Origin: Yersinia proxima
GTDB lineage: Bacteria > Pseudomonadota > Gammaproteobacteria > Enterobacterales > Enterobacteriaceae
Length of the DNA: 64,000 nucleotides
Reading direction: 5' to 3'
Assembly: GCF_902170785.1 (NCBI RefSeq)
Contig: NZ_CABHYG010000014.1
Span: 62,001 to 126,000, forward strand
Shown: piece by piece, positions 36,132-47,344 of the stretch
How positions within the stretch are numbered: the stretch's first letter is position 1
Layout: every line of letters begins with the position of its first letter
Made by a program: the position numbers and the translations under genes
The notes under the pieces: generated by a model
The model's database searches: none
The model's input: the letters and a program-made list of their open reading frames with translations, nothing else
Told to the model about the DNA's origin: nothing

Positions 36132-38081
36132 TCAGAAGGTTTCCCAGTTATCCTGCTGCTGGCTGCGGTTTGTCTCTGGCGCTGGGCGTGGAGTGGTTGC
36201 CCGTGGCGTGGTGGTTTCGCTTTGAACAGATTCAGTTTCTGCTCCGGACAGGCGGAACACGGCAACAGCTTGTGCCAGCAAGATCGCTTGTTCTGCCAGT
36301 GAATCAGCGGCAGCGGCAGACTCCTCCACCAATGCGGCGTTCTGTTGAGTCGTGCTGTCCATTTCCGAGATAGCCTGACTGACCTGGGTGATGCCCCGGC
36401 TTTGTTCATCTGAGGCAGAGGCAATTTCTGCCATGATATCGCGCACATGGGTTACTGAGCGGACAATATCTTCCATAGTTTGACCCGCATTTTGTACTAA
36501 CGATGTACCGGCATTGACTTGAGACACCGACTCTCCAATCAACCCTTCAATTTCTTTTGCTGCCTGTGCACTGCGTTGTGCCAGATTACGCACTTCGCTC
36601 GCGACCACAGCAAAACCACGACCTTGCTCACCGGCGCGCGCTGCTTCAACGGCGGCATTCAGCGCCAGAATATTGGTTTGGAAAGCAATACTGTTAATTA
36701 CCGAGGTGATTTCAGAAATGCGTTTAGAACTGCCAGAAATATCGTTCATGGTGCGCACGACATCGTTAACCAGCTTGCCACCTTGTTGCGCGGTTTGCGA
36801 TGCTTCCGTCGCTAGCTGATTAGCATGGTGGGCATTGTCAGCATTCTGTTTAACCGTGGCATTCAACTGCTCCATACTGGCGGCAGTTTCTTCTACCGCA
36901 GCGGCTTGTTGCTCTGTTCGGGATGATAAGTCAGTATTGCCAGCGGCAATCTCGCCTGAGGCATGAGACACCTGGCTGACGCCAATGCGAATTTCGTCAA
37001 TCATGGCACGCAGGTTTTCATTCATTCGGGCGACGGCATTCATCAGCAGGCCCAGTTCATCAGTACGATTAGAGGTGGTCGCTGCGGTTAAATCACCGGT
37101 GGCAATGCGCTCGGCCATCGCCAACGTGGTGCGCAGTGGCACAGTAATCTGGCGAGTCATGCGCCATGAAATCAGTAAACCCAATATCAGGGCCGCAATA
37201 GCTGCTATAGCTAGCTGCAATTGCGCATTATTGATTTCATCATGAGTGCCTTGCAGTTCTTGAGTGAACAAATGCGTTGCCAACTTATTTAATTCATTGG
37301 CATTCTCTTCCATCACTTTACCCACTTCCAGCTCTTGCTGATATGCAGGTAAATAGGCTAATACGTTTTCTTTATAGGCACTGAGACTGGAAATGACCGG
37401 AGCTAATAGTTTTTGCTGATCGGCTGATAGCACTGGCATAAAAGCATTCGCCGCGCTGTTGGCAATATTGATTGAGGTAATCAATGAAGACTCTGCATCC
37501 TGGTTGCGATCCAGTAATAAACCTCGCGCGTTATAGCGCACGGTCATTAACTTTTGGTTCATTTCCGCCAGCAGAATCTGGGTGTTGGTATCAGCACCCT
37601 CATTAAGAAAACTTTGCTGTAACTCATTGAGGTTCTTCTGAGTTTCAGAGATATTCCAACTTTTGCGTACATCGTCCTTATGAGCCACCGCATTAACAAA
37701 ATTGCTTTGTTGTTGCAGATATTCGTCTACCACATCGGCAATGCTACTGATTGTTTTGCGGTTATCTTCCGACCAGCTAAGACTTTCACTTTGAGTTAAT
37801 AGGTTTTTTATATTATTGATATGTTGAGAGTTTTCTTTAATATATTTCAGATCATAGGTACGTTCATATAACGCACGGTTATATTTGGCCTGATTAGCCT
37901 CATCATTAATTTTGTAACTCAAATCGACTTTATAAGCATGTTCTTCAATGACGGAGAAATGATATGCGGTAGTACCAGCGATGATCCCAACCAACAACAA
38001 CATCAGGAAAAAACTTAATCCCAGTTTTTTACCGACTTTCACGTTTTCAAAGTTACCAAAAACTTTGCTAAATGCTGCCAT
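36132..38081 (-). CDS. Methyl-accepting chemotaxis protein with NWETF tether
   Basis: A 649-residue chemoreceptor. A first membrane helix lies at about residues 20-45 ([21 protein letters not shown]), followed by a large helical periplasmic domain to about residue 290. A second membrane helix ([17 protein letters not shown]) leads to a HAMP domain. The cytoplasmic signalling hairpin has the invariant tip [20 protein letters not shown]. The last five residues are NWETF, the CheR/CheB docking pentapeptide of high-abundance receptors. The ATG at 38081 has GGAGAAG upstream and replaces a longer frame. A FliA-type promoter is at 38274-38300. The ligand cannot be read from sequence. Confidence 0.9.
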   Translation of the reverse strand: MAAFSKVFGNFENVKVGKKLGLSFFLMLLLVGIIAGTTAYHFSVIEEHAYKVDLSYKINDEANQAKYNRALYERTYDLKYIKENSQHINNIKNLLTQSESLSWSEDNRKTISSIADVVDEYLQQQSNFVNAVAHKDDVRKSWNISETQKNLNELQQSFLNEGADTNTQILLAEMNQKLMTVRYNARGLLLDRNQDAESSLITSINIANSAANAFMPVLSADQQKLLAPVISSLSAYKENVLAYLPAYQQELEVGKVMEENANELNKLATHLFTQELQGTHDEINNAQLQLAIAAIAALILGLLISWRMTRQITVPLRTTLAMAERIATGDLTAATTSNRTDELGLLMNAVARMNENLRAMIDEIRIGVSQVSHASGEIAAGNTDLSSRTEQQAAAVEETAASMEQLNATVKQNADNAHHANQLATEASQTAQQGGKLVNDVVRTMNDISGSSKRISEITSVINSIAFQTNILALNAAVEAARAGEQGRGFAVVASEVRNLAQRSAQAAKEIEGLIGESVSQVNAGTSLVQNAGQTMEDIVRSVTHVRDIMAEIASASDEQSRGITQVSQAISEMDSTTQQNAALVEESAAAADSLAEQAILLAQAVAVFRLSGAETESVQSETTTPRATTPRPAPETNRSQQQDNWETF

Positions 38082-38273
38082 GTTCTTCTCCGTTATGCGG
38101 TGTTTTTGCTGCAAATCAATCAGCGTAGGTGAGTTTGGGGAGGTCTAATTATTAGAGGATTTCGGGGAACTGGCGGTATGTGGGGCAGCCTTGGCAAGAG
38201 TGCTTTCCCCAAACGTAATGACTTCTACATTCATAGATTTCTTCCATGAATACCAGTGACCTTCTTGTACATT

Positions 38274-38300
38274 CTATCGGCAGGAATTGGCTAAACTTTA
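38274..38300 (-). promoter_or_regulatory. Sigma28 (FliA) promoter of the chemoreceptor gene
   Basis: On the minus strand TAAA is followed after exactly 15 bases by GCCGATAG, matching the flagellar sigma28 consensus TAAA-N15-GCCGATAA with one mismatch. It reads towards the chemoreceptor gene, whose ATG is about 185 bases downstream. The gene would be expressed with the late flagellar genes. The remaining 38115-38400 gap holds the chemoreceptor leader and the sodA terminator. Confidence 0.8.
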
Positions 38301-38325
38301 ACAATAAAAATGCCAGCAAATAGCA

Positions 38326-38358
38326 ATAAAAAATGCCAGCAAGAGAACCTTGCTGGCA
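38326..38358 (-). terminator. Rho-independent terminator of sodA
   Basis: On the minus strand TGCCAGCAAG and CTTGCTGGCA form a 10-bp stem with a 5-base loop, followed directly by TTTTTTATTG. It lies 43 bases past the sodA stop codon. Confidence 0.88.
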
Positions 38359-38400
38359 TATATCTTTCGAACTTGAAGCTATGTGGTATAGCTGTTTTCG

Positions 38401-39024
38401 TTACTTAGCCTGAGCGAAACGTGCGGCTGCTTCGTCCCAGTTAACCACGTTCCAGAATGCTTTGATGTAGTCTGGGCGGCGGTTTTGGAATTTCAGGTAG
38501 TAAGCATGTTCCCACACATCCAGGCCCACAATCGGGAAACCTGATGCGCCAGAAACAGCTTCACCCATCAGCGGGCTGTCTTGGTTAGCAGTCGAAACAA
38601 CAGCCAGTTTGCCGTCATCTTTCAATACCAGCCAGGCCCAGCCTGAACCGAAACGCGTTGCCGCAGCTTGTTCAAATTTTTCTTTGAAGCTGTCAACGCT
38701 GCCGAAGTCGCGTTCGATAGCGGCTTTCAGGTCACCGGTCAGAGTGGTGCCCAGTTTCAGGCCTTTCCAGAACAGGCTGTGGTTAGCGTGACCGCCGGCG
38801 TTATTACGCATAAAGGTGCGTTTTTCAGCAGGAACTTTGTCGAGATCTTTGATCAGATCTTCAACACTGAATTTAGCCAGCTCAGGGAAGCTCTCCAACA
38901 CCGTGTTTGCATTGTTAACATAGGTTTGGTGGTGTTTGGTGTGATGGATTTCCATCGTCTGCTTATCGAAGTGTGGTTCCAGGGCGTCATAAGCATAAGG
39001 CAGGGATGGCAGTGAGTAACTCAT
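38401..39024 (-). CDS. sodA: Manganese superoxide dismutase
   Basis: A 207-residue Mn/Fe superoxide dismutase. Metal ligands are H27, H82, D169 and H173 (in [17 protein letters not shown] and [10 protein letters not shown]), as in E. coli SodA with a one-residue shift. It converts superoxide to peroxide and oxygen in the cytoplasm. The start at 39024 gives [10 protein letters not shown] with GGAGACG upstream; the longer frame to 39090 is rejected. A Fur box lies upstream at 39106-39124. Confidence 0.97.
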   Translation of the reverse strand: MSYSLPSLPYAYDALEPHFDKQTMEIHHTKHHQTYVNNANTVLESFPELAKFSVEDLIKDLDKVPAEKRTFMRNNAGGHANHSLFWKGLKLGTTLTGDLKAAIERDFGSVDSFKEKFEQAAATRFGSGWAWLVLKDDGKLAVVSTANQDSPLMGEAVSGASGFPIVGLDVWEHAYYLKFQNRRPDYIKAFWNVVNWDEAAARFAQAK

Positions 39025-39105
39025 AATCATCGTCTCCGTAGGTGTAGGGCGGCACAAAAAAAGTAAGCACCGCGTAAGCATTCGGATCATTATAGTTAAT
39101 TAAAT

Positions 39106-39124
39106 GATATTGAAAATGATTATC
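39106..39124. promoter_or_regulatory. Fur box upstream of sodA
   Basis: GATATTGAAAATGATTATC matches the 19-bp Fur consensus GATAATGATAATCATTATC at 16 of 19 positions. Fur repression of sodA is known in E. coli, so iron control is expected here. Confidence 0.7.
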
Positions 39125-39150
39125 AATGCCGTACTTATTGTGTGGTCTTT

Positions 39151-40005
39151 CTATTCCTGAATCCGATTTGGGTGGGTATACACTGTTGCCCGGCCGGGTT
39201 TACTGAAGCCAACCAAGGTGAGATTACAACGCTCGGCGACTTCAACTGCTAAGGTTGTTGCAGCTGAAACAGCAAATAAAATCTCGGCTCCACACATAGC
39301 CGCTTTCTGCACCATCTCATAACTGGCGCGGCTGGAAACCAGCACCGCGCCTTGCTGCCATGGCTGTTTAGCTCGAATCCCAAGCAGCTTATCCAGCGCC
39401 ACATGACGACCCACATCTTCACAGCCACCTAATAATTCGCCTTGAGGATTAATCCAGGCGGCAGCATGGGTACAACCGGTCAGTTGACCCACTGTTTGCA
39501 CTTGTTTGAGCTGTGTGAGTGCGCGGTCTAAATGGTTAAGGTCAAAGGTTTGTGTGAATGGTAAGGCGGCGATTGGGCGGAAAATATCGTCCAGTTGTTC
39601 GATACCACAAACTCCACACCCAGTGCGGCCAGCCATCGCTCGGCGGCGTTCTTTTAAACCGGCAAAACGGCGGCTGGAGAGTTCAATATTCACCTCTATG
39701 CCATTACAGCTGGGCGTGACATCAATGGCATAGATTTCTTGTGGCGCGGTAATAATGCCTTCTGACAACGAAAACCCCAGCGCGAAAGCCTCTAAATCCT
39801 TAGGGGTCGCCATCATCACCACATGAGAAATGCCGTTGTATACCAGAGCTACCGGCACTTCTTCTGCCAGCCAATCCAATTGCGGTTCTGCCATTTGATG
39901 GCGCTGTAGCACGTTAAGTTGCCTGGCACCGCAAATTTCGGTGGCGAGGTCAATATCTGAAGGTTTGATCTGGCTCACTATGCGGCCCTGAAAGTTATAA
40001 CCCAT
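39151..40005 (-). CDS. fdhD: Formate dehydrogenase accessory sulfurtransferase FdhD
   Basis: A 284-residue protein with [37 protein letters not shown] near the start and the sulfur-carrying CxxC motif in [13 protein letters not shown] around residue 118. FdhD transfers sulfur from IscS to the molybdenum cofactor, which is needed for an active formate dehydrogenase. It is divergent from fdoG, as in E. coli. The ATG at 40005 is chosen over a GTG two codons upstream; neither has a strong ribosome site. Confidence 0.95.
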   Translation of the reverse strand: MGYNFQGRIVSQIKPSDIDLATEICGARQLNVLQRHQMAEPQLDWLAEEVPVALVYNGISHVVMMATPKDLEAFALGFSLSEGIITAPQEIYAIDVTPSCNGIEVNIELSSRRFAGLKERRRAMAGRTGCGVCGIEQLDDIFRPIAALPFTQTFDLNHLDRALTQLKQVQTVGQLTGCTHAAAWINPQGELLGGCEDVGRHVALDKLLGIRAKQPWQQGAVLVSSRASYEMVQKAAMCGAEILFAVSAATTLAVEVAERCNLTLVGFSKPGRATVYTHPNRIQE

Positions 40006-40042
40006 AATCACAATGTGGTAACATTCACATTAAGAATGGTAT

Positions 40043-40075
40043 GGGTATAATTCCATTTATATAGGAATGTATCCC
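40043..40075. promoter_or_regulatory. Imperfect inverted repeat upstream of fdhD
   Basis: GGGTATAATTCC (40043-40054) and GGAATGTATCCC (40064-40075) are inverted repeats with two mismatches around a 9-base spacer. They overlap a likely promoter and could be a regulator site. No known motif assigned. Confidence 0.35.
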
Positions 40076-40156
40076 ACACCGATAAAGGTGATATCGCGTC
40101 AGCGATTTTAGCGCTTCTGGTTTTGTTGAGGGAAGCGCGAACTGAATTTTAAATTC

Positions 40157-40280
<124 letters not shown>

Positions 40281-40317
40281 AAAACATTGTGACAATCGTG
40301 AGATGAAGGAGAGACCC

Positions 40318-43300
40318 ATGCAGGTCAGCAGAAGGCAGTTCTTTAAGATCTGCGCTGGCGGTATGGCAGGAACCACGGTCGCGGCACTCGGCTTTACGCC
40401 GTCGGTGGCGCTGGCGGAAACGCGCAATTATAAGTTGCTGCGCGCCCGTGAAACGCGGAATACCTGCACATACTGCTCCGTCGGTTGCGGGCTTTTGATG
40501 TATAGCCTCGGCGATGGTGCTAAAAACGCCAAAGAGAGTATTTTCCACATTGAAGGGGACCCGGATCATCCGGTCAACCGTGGTGCGCTGTGCCCTAAAG
40601 GTGCGGGGCTGGTGGATTTTATTCACAGCGAAAGCCGCTTGAAATACCCAGAATATCGCGCGCCAGGTTCAGACAAATGGCAGCGAATCACTTGGAATGA
40701 TGCATTTGACCGCATTGCCAAGCTGATGAAAGAAGACCGGGACGCTAATTTCATTAAGACCAACGATGCGGGCGTGACCGTCAACCGTTGGCTGAGTACC
40801 GGTATGCTGTGTGCTTCTGCATCCAGTAATGAGACGGGTTATCTGACCCAGAAATTTAGTCGCGCTCTCGGCATGCTTGCCGTAGACAACCAAGCACGTG
40901 TCTGACACGGACCAACGGTAGCAAGTCTTGCTCCAACATTTGGTCGCGGTGCGATGACCAACCACTGGGTTGACATCAAGAACGCAGACTTAATTATCGT
41001 CATGGGCGGTAATGCGGCAGAAGCGCATCCGGTGGGGTTCCGCTGGGCGATGGAAGCCAAAATCCACAACAATGCCAAGTTGCTGGTGATAGACCCACGC
41101 TTTACCCGTACTGCTTCGGTGGCTGATTTCTACACGCCAATCCGTTCCGGTAGCGATATTGCGTTCCTGTCCGGCGTGTTGTTGTATCTGATGACCAACA
41201 ACAAAATTAACCGCGAATACGTTGAGGCTTATACCAACGCCAGCTTGCTGGTGCGGGAAGACTATACCTTTGATGAGGGTTTATTCAGTGGTTATGACGC
41301 CGAAAACCGTAAATACGATAAGACCACCTGGAACTACCAGTTGGATGAAAACGGCTTTGCCAAACGCGATGTCACATTACAAGACCCGCGCTGTGTGTGG
41401 AACTTGCTGAAAGAACACGTCAGCCGTTACACGCCAGAGGTGGTTTCCAACATCTGCGGTACGCCAAAAGAAGATTTCTTGCAGGTTTGCGAATATCTCG
41501 CCGAAACCAGTGCGTCCAATAAAACTGCCACGTTCCTGTATGCGTTGGGCTGGACACAGCACTCGGTTGGTGCGCAGAACATCCGTACTATGGCGATGAT
41601 CCAGTTGCTGCTGGGCAATATGGGGATGGCCGGGGGCGGTATTAACGCCTTGCGTGGTCACTCTAATATTCAGGGCTTAACTGACCTGGGCTTGCTGTCA
41701 CAAAGTTTGCCTGGCTACCTGAACTTGCCGTCAGAAAAGCAACCGGATATTGATACGTACCTGAAGGCCAATACCCCGAAAACCCTGTTGCCGGGCCAGG
41801 TTAACTACTGGAGCAATTACCCGAAATTCTTCGTCAGCCTGATGAAAAGTTTCTACGGTGATAAAGCCCAGAAAGAGAACGGCTGGGGCTACGACTGGTT
41901 ACCTAAGTGGGATAAAGGCTACGACGTCTTGCAGTATTTCGAGATGATGTCGCAGGGCAAAGTGAATGGCTATATTTGCCAGGGCTTTAACCCGGTCGCC
42001 TCGTTCCCGAACAAAAACAAAGTAGTGGCCTCACTGTCGAAACTGAAATTCCTGGTGACTATTGACCCGCTCAATACTGAAACCGCGAATTTCTGGCAAA
42101 ACCACGGTGAATTTAACGATGTCGATCCATCGAAAATTCAAACCGAGGTATTCCGTTTGCCATCCAGTTGTTTCGCTGAAGAAAACGGTTCTATCGTTAA
42201 CTCCAGCCGCTGGCTGCAATGGCACTGGAAAGGCGCTGATGCGCCGGGTGAAGCATTGAACGATGGCGCTATTTTGGCCGGTATCTTTAGTCGTCTGCGT
42301 GATATGTACCGCCGCGAAGGTGGTGCAGTGCCAGAACAGGTGCTCAATATGACTTGGGATTATCTGACGCCAGATAATCCAGAGCCAGAAGAAGTGGCAC
42401 AAGAAAGCAATGGTAAAGCGCTGGCCGATATTACCGATGCCGATGGCAAAGTTCTGGTCAAAAAAGGCGAACAGCTCAGCACCTTTGCTCACCTGCGCGA
42501 TGACGGCACCACCGCCAGTGGCTGTTGGATCTTTGCCGGTAGCTGGACACCAGCTGGTAACCAGATGGCACGGCGCGATAATGCTGATCCATCAGGTCTT
42601 GGCAATACGCTGGGCTGGGCATGGGCATGGCCGCTTAACCGCCGCATTCTGTACAACCGCGCATCCGCTGATCCACAGGGTAAACCTTGGGATCCGAAAC
42701 GCCAGTTACTGGAGTGGGATGGTGCCAAATGGGGCGGTGTCGATATTCCAGATTACAGCGCTGCCGCGCCGGGTAGTGATGTCGGGCCGTTCATTATGCA
42801 GCCTGAAGGCATGGGGCGTCTGTTTGCTATCGACAAAATGGCAGAAGGGCCATTCCCGGAACACTATGAGCCATTCGAAACGCCGCTGGGCACCAACCCA
42901 CTGCATCCGAATGTGATATCCAACCCAGCTGCGCGCGTCTTTAAAGATGACCTGGCTGCAATGGGTTCTCATGAGCAGTTCCCGTATGTCGGCACCACTT
43001 ATCGTCTGACAGAACATTTCCACTACTGGACTAAGCATGCGCTGCTCAATGCTATCGCTCAGCCAGAACAGTTTGTGGAAATTGGCGAAAAACTGGCGGC
43101 GAAAAAGGGCATTAAGCAGGGCGATACCGTGAAAGTCAGCTCCAACCGCGGCTACATCAAAGCCAAGGCAGTGGTGACCAAACGTATTCGTACGCTGAAT
43201 GTTCATGGGCAGGAAGTTGACACTATTGGTATCCCGATCCACTGGGGTTACGAAGGGGTAGCGAAAAAAGGCTTTATTGCCAATACCCTGACACCGTTTG

Positions 43301-43365
43301 TCGGTGATGCTAATACGCAAACGCCAGAGTTTAAGGCGTTCCTGGTCAACGTGGAAAAGGTGTAA
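40318..43365 (+). CDS. fdoG: Formate dehydrogenase-O major subunit, selenocysteine-containing
   Basis: A 1015-residue molybdopterin enzyme read through an in-frame TGA at 40903-40905, which encodes selenocysteine at residue 196 (NQARV-Sec-HGPTVA, as in E. coli FdoG and FdnG). A Tat signal peptide opens the protein (SRRQFFKICAGG). An N-terminal 4Fe-4S cluster uses CTYCSVGCG and LCPKGAG cysteines. It oxidises formate in the periplasm and passes electrons to FdoH and FdoI. Sequence fits FdoG better than FdnG, and fdhE follows as in the E. coli fdo locus. An AAGGAGAG ribosome site precedes ATG 40318. Automatic frames split it into two at the TGA. Confidence 0.97.
40903..40950 (+). promoter_or_regulatory. 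Bacterial SECIS element of fdoG
   Basis: The UGA (40903-40905) is followed at once by a stem-loop: GGACCAA pairs with TTTGGTC, and the apical AGCAAG with CTTGCT around a short loop at about 40920-40932. SelB binds such hairpins to bring tRNA-Sec to the UGA. The exact boundaries are approximate. Confidence 0.8.
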
Positions 43366-43377
43366 CGGAGAGAACCT

Positions 43378-44349
43378 ATGTCACTGCAAACTCAAGACAT
43401 TATCCGGCGCTCTGGCACCAATTCCCTTACGCCGCCGCCACAGGATCGTAACCACCAGCAAGAGGTGGCCAAACTTATCGACGTCACCACCTGTATCGGC
43501 TGCAAAGCCTGTCAGGTGGCCTGTTCGGAGTGGAACGACATTCGTGATGAAGTGGGCCATAACGTCGGGGTGTACGATAACCCCGCCGATTTGACTGCCA
43601 AGTCATGGACGGTAATGCGTTTTTCTGAAGTTGAAGACGAAGAGAGCGGCAAGCTGGAGTGGCTGATCCGTAAGGATGGCTGCATGCATTGTGCTGATCC
43701 GGGCTGTTTGAAAGCCTGTCCGTCAGAAGGCGCTATCATTCAGTATGCGAATGGTATTGTCGACTTCCAGTCAGAACACTGTATCGGTTGTGGTTACTGC
43801 ATCGCTGGTTGCCCGTTTGATGTCCCGCGCATGAACAAAGACGACAATCGGGTATACAAATGTACTCTGTGCGTCGATCGCGTCGGTGTGGGTCAGGAAC
43901 CTGCCTGTGTGAAAACCTGCCCGACCGGGGCGATTCACTTTGGTACTAAAGAAGCGATGAAAGAAGTGGCCGCAGGCCGGGTTAGCGAGCTGAAAACGCG
44001 CGGCTTTGATAACGCCGGGTTATATGACCCAGCGGGTGTTGGGGGCACCCATGTGATGTATGTGCTGCATCATGCGGATAAACCTCAGCTTTATCATGGT
44101 TTGCCGGAGAACCCGACCATCAGCCCGACGGTCACTTTCTGGAAAGGCATCTGGAAACCACTGGCCGCGATTGGCTTTGCCGCGACCTTTGCCGCCAGTA
44201 TCTTCCACTACGTGGGTGTCGGCCCGAATCGGGTTGAAGAAGAAGAGGAGGAAGACGATAAACCGCATTCCGCGCCTTCCGATACCGCATCCAAGGCTCC
44301 TGAGCCTACCACCGCTGAACACTCAGACGACGGGGAGACGCGGAAATGA
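43378..44349 (+). CDS. fdoH: Formate dehydrogenase-O iron-sulfur subunit
   Basis: A 323-residue subunit with four groups of 4Fe-4S cysteines: [11 protein letters not shown] near residue 39, [13 protein letters not shown] near 101, [11 protein letters not shown] near 137 and CTLCVDRV near 162. A single membrane helix lies near residues 255-275, and the tail is highly acidic (EEEEEDD), longer than in E. coli. It relays electrons from FdoG to the cytochrome b subunit. The stop overlaps the fdoI start by four bases. Confidence 0.96.
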   Translation: MSLQTQDIIRRSGTNSLTPPPQDRNHQQEVAKLIDVTTCIGCKACQVACSEWNDIRDEVGHNVGVYDNPADLTAKSWTVMRFSEVEDEESGKLEWLIRKDGCMHCADPGCLKACPSEGAIIQYANGIVDFQSEHCIGCGYCIAGCPFDVPRMNKDDNRVYKCTLCVDRVGVGQEPACVKTCPTGAIHFGTKEAMKEVAAGRVSELKTRGFDNAGLYDPAGVGGTHVMYVLHHADKPQLYHGLPENPTISPTVTFWKGIWKPLAAIGFAATFAASIFHYVGVGPNRVEEEEEEDDKPHSAPSDTASKAPEPTTAEHSDDGETRK

Positions 44350-44996
44350 GAAAAGAAAAGCGTATCCAGCGCTACAGTGCGCCGGAACGAATCAACCACT
44401 GGATAGTGGCTTTTTGTTTTATATTAGCTGCTATCAGTGGTCTGGGATTCTTCTTCCCATCATTTAATTGGTTGATGAATATTTTTGGTACGCCGCAGTT
44501 GGCGCGCATCCTTCATCCCTTCGCCGGGGTGATTATGTTCGCTGCCTTCCTCATCATGTTTTTCCGTTACTGGAAACATAACTTGATCAACAAGGAAGAC
44601 CTGGAGTGGGCTAAAAATATCCATAAAATTGCCATGAATGAGGAAGTGGGTGACACGGGGCGCTATAATTTTGGTCAGAAATGCGTATTCTGGGCTGCTA
44701 TTATCAGCCTGGTGTTATTGCTGGCCAGTGGCGTGGTGATTTGGCGGCCTTACTTTGCGCCCTCTTTCCCGATCCCACTGATTCGTCTGGCGCTGTTGGT
44801 GCATTCGTTGGCCGCGGTAGGATTGATTATCGTGATTATGGTGCATATTTATGCCGCCCTGTGGGTGAAAGGCACCATTACCGCGATGGTAGAAGGTTGG
44901 GTACCCGCAGCATGGGCTAAAAAGCACCATCCGCGTTGGTATCGCGAGGTCAATGCCAAAAGGCAGCTTCAGAACAAACAGGAAGAGAAACCCTGA
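44346..44996 (+). CDS. fdoI: Formate dehydrogenase-O cytochrome b556 subunit
   Basis: A 216-residue integral membrane protein with four hydrophobic segments and conserved histidines: RINHWIVAF near residue 17, RILHPFAG near 55, and [13 protein letters not shown] near 160. These bind two b-type hemes. It anchors FdoGH and passes electrons to quinones. The stop TGA shares a base with the fdhE start. Confidence 0.95.
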   Translation: MRKEKRIQRYSAPERINHWIVAFCFILAAISGLGFFFPSFNWLMNIFGTPQLARILHPFAGVIMFAAFLIMFFRYWKHNLINKEDLEWAKNIHKIAMNEEVGDTGRYNFGQKCVFWAAIISLVLLLASGVVIWRPYFAPSFPIPLIRLALLVHSLAAVGLIIVIMVHIYAALWVKGTITAMVEGWVPAAWAKKHHPRWYREVNAKRQLQNKQEEKP

Positions 44997-45925
44997 TGAG
45001 TATTCGCATTGTCCCTAAAGATCAATTAGGTAAACAGAGCGAAAAAGGTACAACGGCGGGGAATATCCCGCCGTTACTTTTCGCGAATTTAAAAAGCCTG
45101 TATACCCGGCGCACCGAACGTTTACAGCAGTTAGCGTTGGATAATCCACTGGCTGACTATCTGGATTTTGCTGCCAAAATTACCCAAGCGCAGCAAAAAG
45201 CGCTGCATGATCACCCGCTGGTGTTGGATATGCAGGCTGAGTTGGCACAATCTGCGGCCAGTGGTAAACCGCCGCTAGATTTGAGTGTTTTTCCGCGCAC
45301 AGATCACTGGCGCAAGCTGTTATCAGCCTTGATTGCCGAGTTACGCCATGATGCCCCCGACCATATCGTGGCGGTGCTGGATAATCTGGATAAGGCATCA
45401 GTACATGAGTTGGAATTGTACGCAGATGCACTGTTAAATCGCGAGTTTGCACAGATTGGCAGCGAAAAAGCGCCCTTTATCTGGGCTGCGCTATCCTTGT
45501 ATTGGGCGCAGATGGCGAGTCAAATTCCTGGCAAAGCGCGGGCCGAATATGGTGAACATCGCCAATTCTGCCCGGTGTGCGGCAGTATTCCGGTTTCCAG
45601 TGTGGTACATATCGGTACGCAAAACGGTTTACGTTATTTGCACTGCAACTTGTGTGAAAGCGAGTGGCATGTGGTGCGGATTAAATGCAGTAATTGCGAG
45701 CAGACCCGTGATTTGAACTACTGGTCGCTAGACACCGAATTAGCCGCCGTGAAAGCGGAAAGTTGTGGTGATTGTGGCACTTACCTGAAAATCTTATATC
45801 AGGAAAAAGATCCGCTGGTAGAAGCGGTGGCAGATGATTTGGCTTCGCTGATTCTTGATGCCAAGATGGAAGGCGAAGGGTTTGCCCGTAGCAGTATTAA
45901 TCCCTTTTTGTTTCCCGGGGAATAA
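44996..45925 (+). CDS. fdhE: Formate dehydrogenase accessory protein FdhE
   Basis: A 309-residue protein, the E. coli length. The C-terminal half has four CxxC pairs, FCPVCG, HCNLCE, KCSNCE and SCGDCG, which form a rubredoxin-like iron centre. FdhE helps mature formate dehydrogenases. The ATG at 44996 overlaps the fdoI stop (TGATG), which fixes the start and shows translational coupling; the longer frame from 44936 is rejected. Confidence 0.95.
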   Translation: MSIRIVPKDQLGKQSEKGTTAGNIPPLLFANLKSLYTRRTERLQQLALDNPLADYLDFAAKITQAQQKALHDHPLVLDMQAELAQSAASGKPPLDLSVFPRTDHWRKLLSALIAELRHDAPDHIVAVLDNLDKASVHELELYADALLNREFAQIGSEKAPFIWAALSLYWAQMASQIPGKARAEYGEHRQFCPVCGSIPVSSVVHIGTQNGLRYLHCNLCESEWHVVRIKCSNCEQTRDLNYWSLDTELAAVKAESCGDCGTYLKILYQEKDPLVEAVADDLASLILDAKMEGEGFARSSINPFLFPGE

Positions 45926-45955
45926 CTTTTCCTTATTACCCTGATTTGAGTGGCT

Positions 45956-47344
45956 ATGAGCGCAGAACCCCATCATCTTTACAGTCAGTTACCCGCCATA
46001 GACAGCTTGCTGCGAGCGCCAGAAATGGCTCCTTTGCTGGATGAATATGGCGCAGCCTTGCTAACTGAAAACCTGCGTTTGATGCAGGCTGAAGCCCGTG
46101 AATATATCCGTCAGTTCCATACATTGGCTGATTGGTGTGCGGACTGGCCTGCGGCTTTACGTCATCGACTGAACCAACGTCAACCCGCATTAAAACCCGT
46201 TTTTAACCTCTCCGGCACCGTTTTACACACCAATCTAGGACGAGCACCTTTAGCGGAATCCGCTATTGCTGCGGTAACTGATGCCATGCGCGGCGCGGTT
46301 ACTCTCGAATATTCCCTGAGTGGCGCAGGTCGCGGTCATCGTGATCGCGCGGTAGCCGATTTACTCTGCGAACTGACTGGAGCGGAAGATGCCTGCATCG
46401 TTAATAATAATGCTGCTGCGGTATTTTTGATGCTGACTGTCATGGCTGCCGGGAAACAGGTGGTAGTTTCTCGGGGTGAATTGGTGGAAATTGGCGGCGC
46501 TTTTCGTATCCCGGATGTGATGCGTCAGGCCGGTTGCGAGCTGGTTGAAGTCGGCACCACCAACCGCACTCATCTGAAAGATTACCGTCAGGCCATTAGC
46601 GAACATACTGGTTTGCTGATGAAAGTGCATACCAGCAATTACAGTATTGAGGGCTTTACGGCCTCGGTGGCGGAGCAGCAACTGGCTGCGTTGGGGCATG
46701 AATTTGCGATTCCGACCGCAACCGATCTGGGCAGTGGTTCGCTGGTGGATATGACCCGCTACGGCTTACCGGCGGAACCGATGCCGCAGCAGTTAATTGC
46801 AGCGGGCGTCGATTTGGTGACATTTTCAGGGGATAAGTTGCTCGGCGGCCCGCAGGCAGGGATCATTCTCGGCAAAAAACAGTGGATTGACCAATTGCAG
46901 CAACATCCGCTCAAACGGGCGCTTCGGGCCGATAAAATGACTCTGGCTGCACTGGATGCGACCTTGCGCCTCTATCAGCAACCCGATCGTTTGACCGAAT
47001 TGTTACCGACAATGCGGCTGCTAACGCGTCCGGCGCAAGATATTGCCGAGAGTGCGCAGCGGGTGCTGGCCGCCTTAAATAGCTGCTATGGCGCTGAGTT
47101 TACGCTGGCGGTAGAGCCATGCTGGTCGCAGATTGGCAGTGGCTCATTACCGGTCGATCGGTTACCCAGTTGGGCGGTAACATTTACCCCTAAAGATGGC
47201 AGCGGAAGCGCGTTGGAAGCACTGACGGCGCGCTGGCGTGGATTGGTTAAACCCATCATTGGCCGTGTGGCTGATGGGCGTTTATGGTTGGATTTGCGCT
47301 GTTTGGAGGATGAGGCAGCGTTGCTCAGGGAGTTGGCACCATGA
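45956..47344 (+). CDS. selA: L-seryl-tRNA(Sec) selenium transferase
   Basis: A 462-residue PLP enzyme. The PLP lysine is K294 in [14 protein letters not shown], and the N-terminal tRNA-Sec binding region includes [17 protein letters not shown] near residue 80. It converts seryl-tRNA(Sec) to selenocysteinyl-tRNA(Sec). The ATG at 45956 is chosen over a GTG two codons earlier. It starts 30 bases after fdhE and overlaps selB by four bases, so fdoGHI-fdhE-selA-selB may be read as one unit. Confidence 0.96.
   Translation: MSAEPHHLYSQLPAIDSLLRAPEMAPLLDEYGAALLTENLRLMQAEAREYIRQFHTLADWCADWPAALRHRLNQRQPALKPVFNLSGTVLHTNLGRAPLAESAIAAVTDAMRGAVTLEYSLSGAGRGHRDRAVADLLCELTGAEDACIVNNNAAAVFLMLTVMAAGKQVVVSRGELVEIGGAFRIPDVMRQAGCELVEVGTTNRTHLKDYRQAISEHTGLLMKVHTSNYSIEGFTASVAEQQLAALGHEFAIPTATDLGSGSLVDMTRYGLPAEPMPQQLIAAGVDLVTFSGDKLLGGPQAGIILGKKQWIDQLQQHPLKRALRADKMTLAALDATLRLYQQPDRLTELLPTMRLLTRPAQDIAESAQRVLAALNSCYGAEFTLAVEPCWSQIGSGSLPVDRLPSWAVTFTPKDGSGSALEALTARWRGLVKPIIGRVADGRLWLDLRCLEDEAALLRELAP

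Noticed and set aside
40318-40905. fdoG as a truncated pseudogene ended by TGA
   Set aside because: The frame continues with conserved FdoG sequence, selenocysteine is expected at residue 196, and a SECIS hairpin follows.
42031-43320. Long minus-strand reading frames opposite fdoG
   Set aside because: Shadows of the strongly biased codon usage of fdoG; no homology or translation signal.
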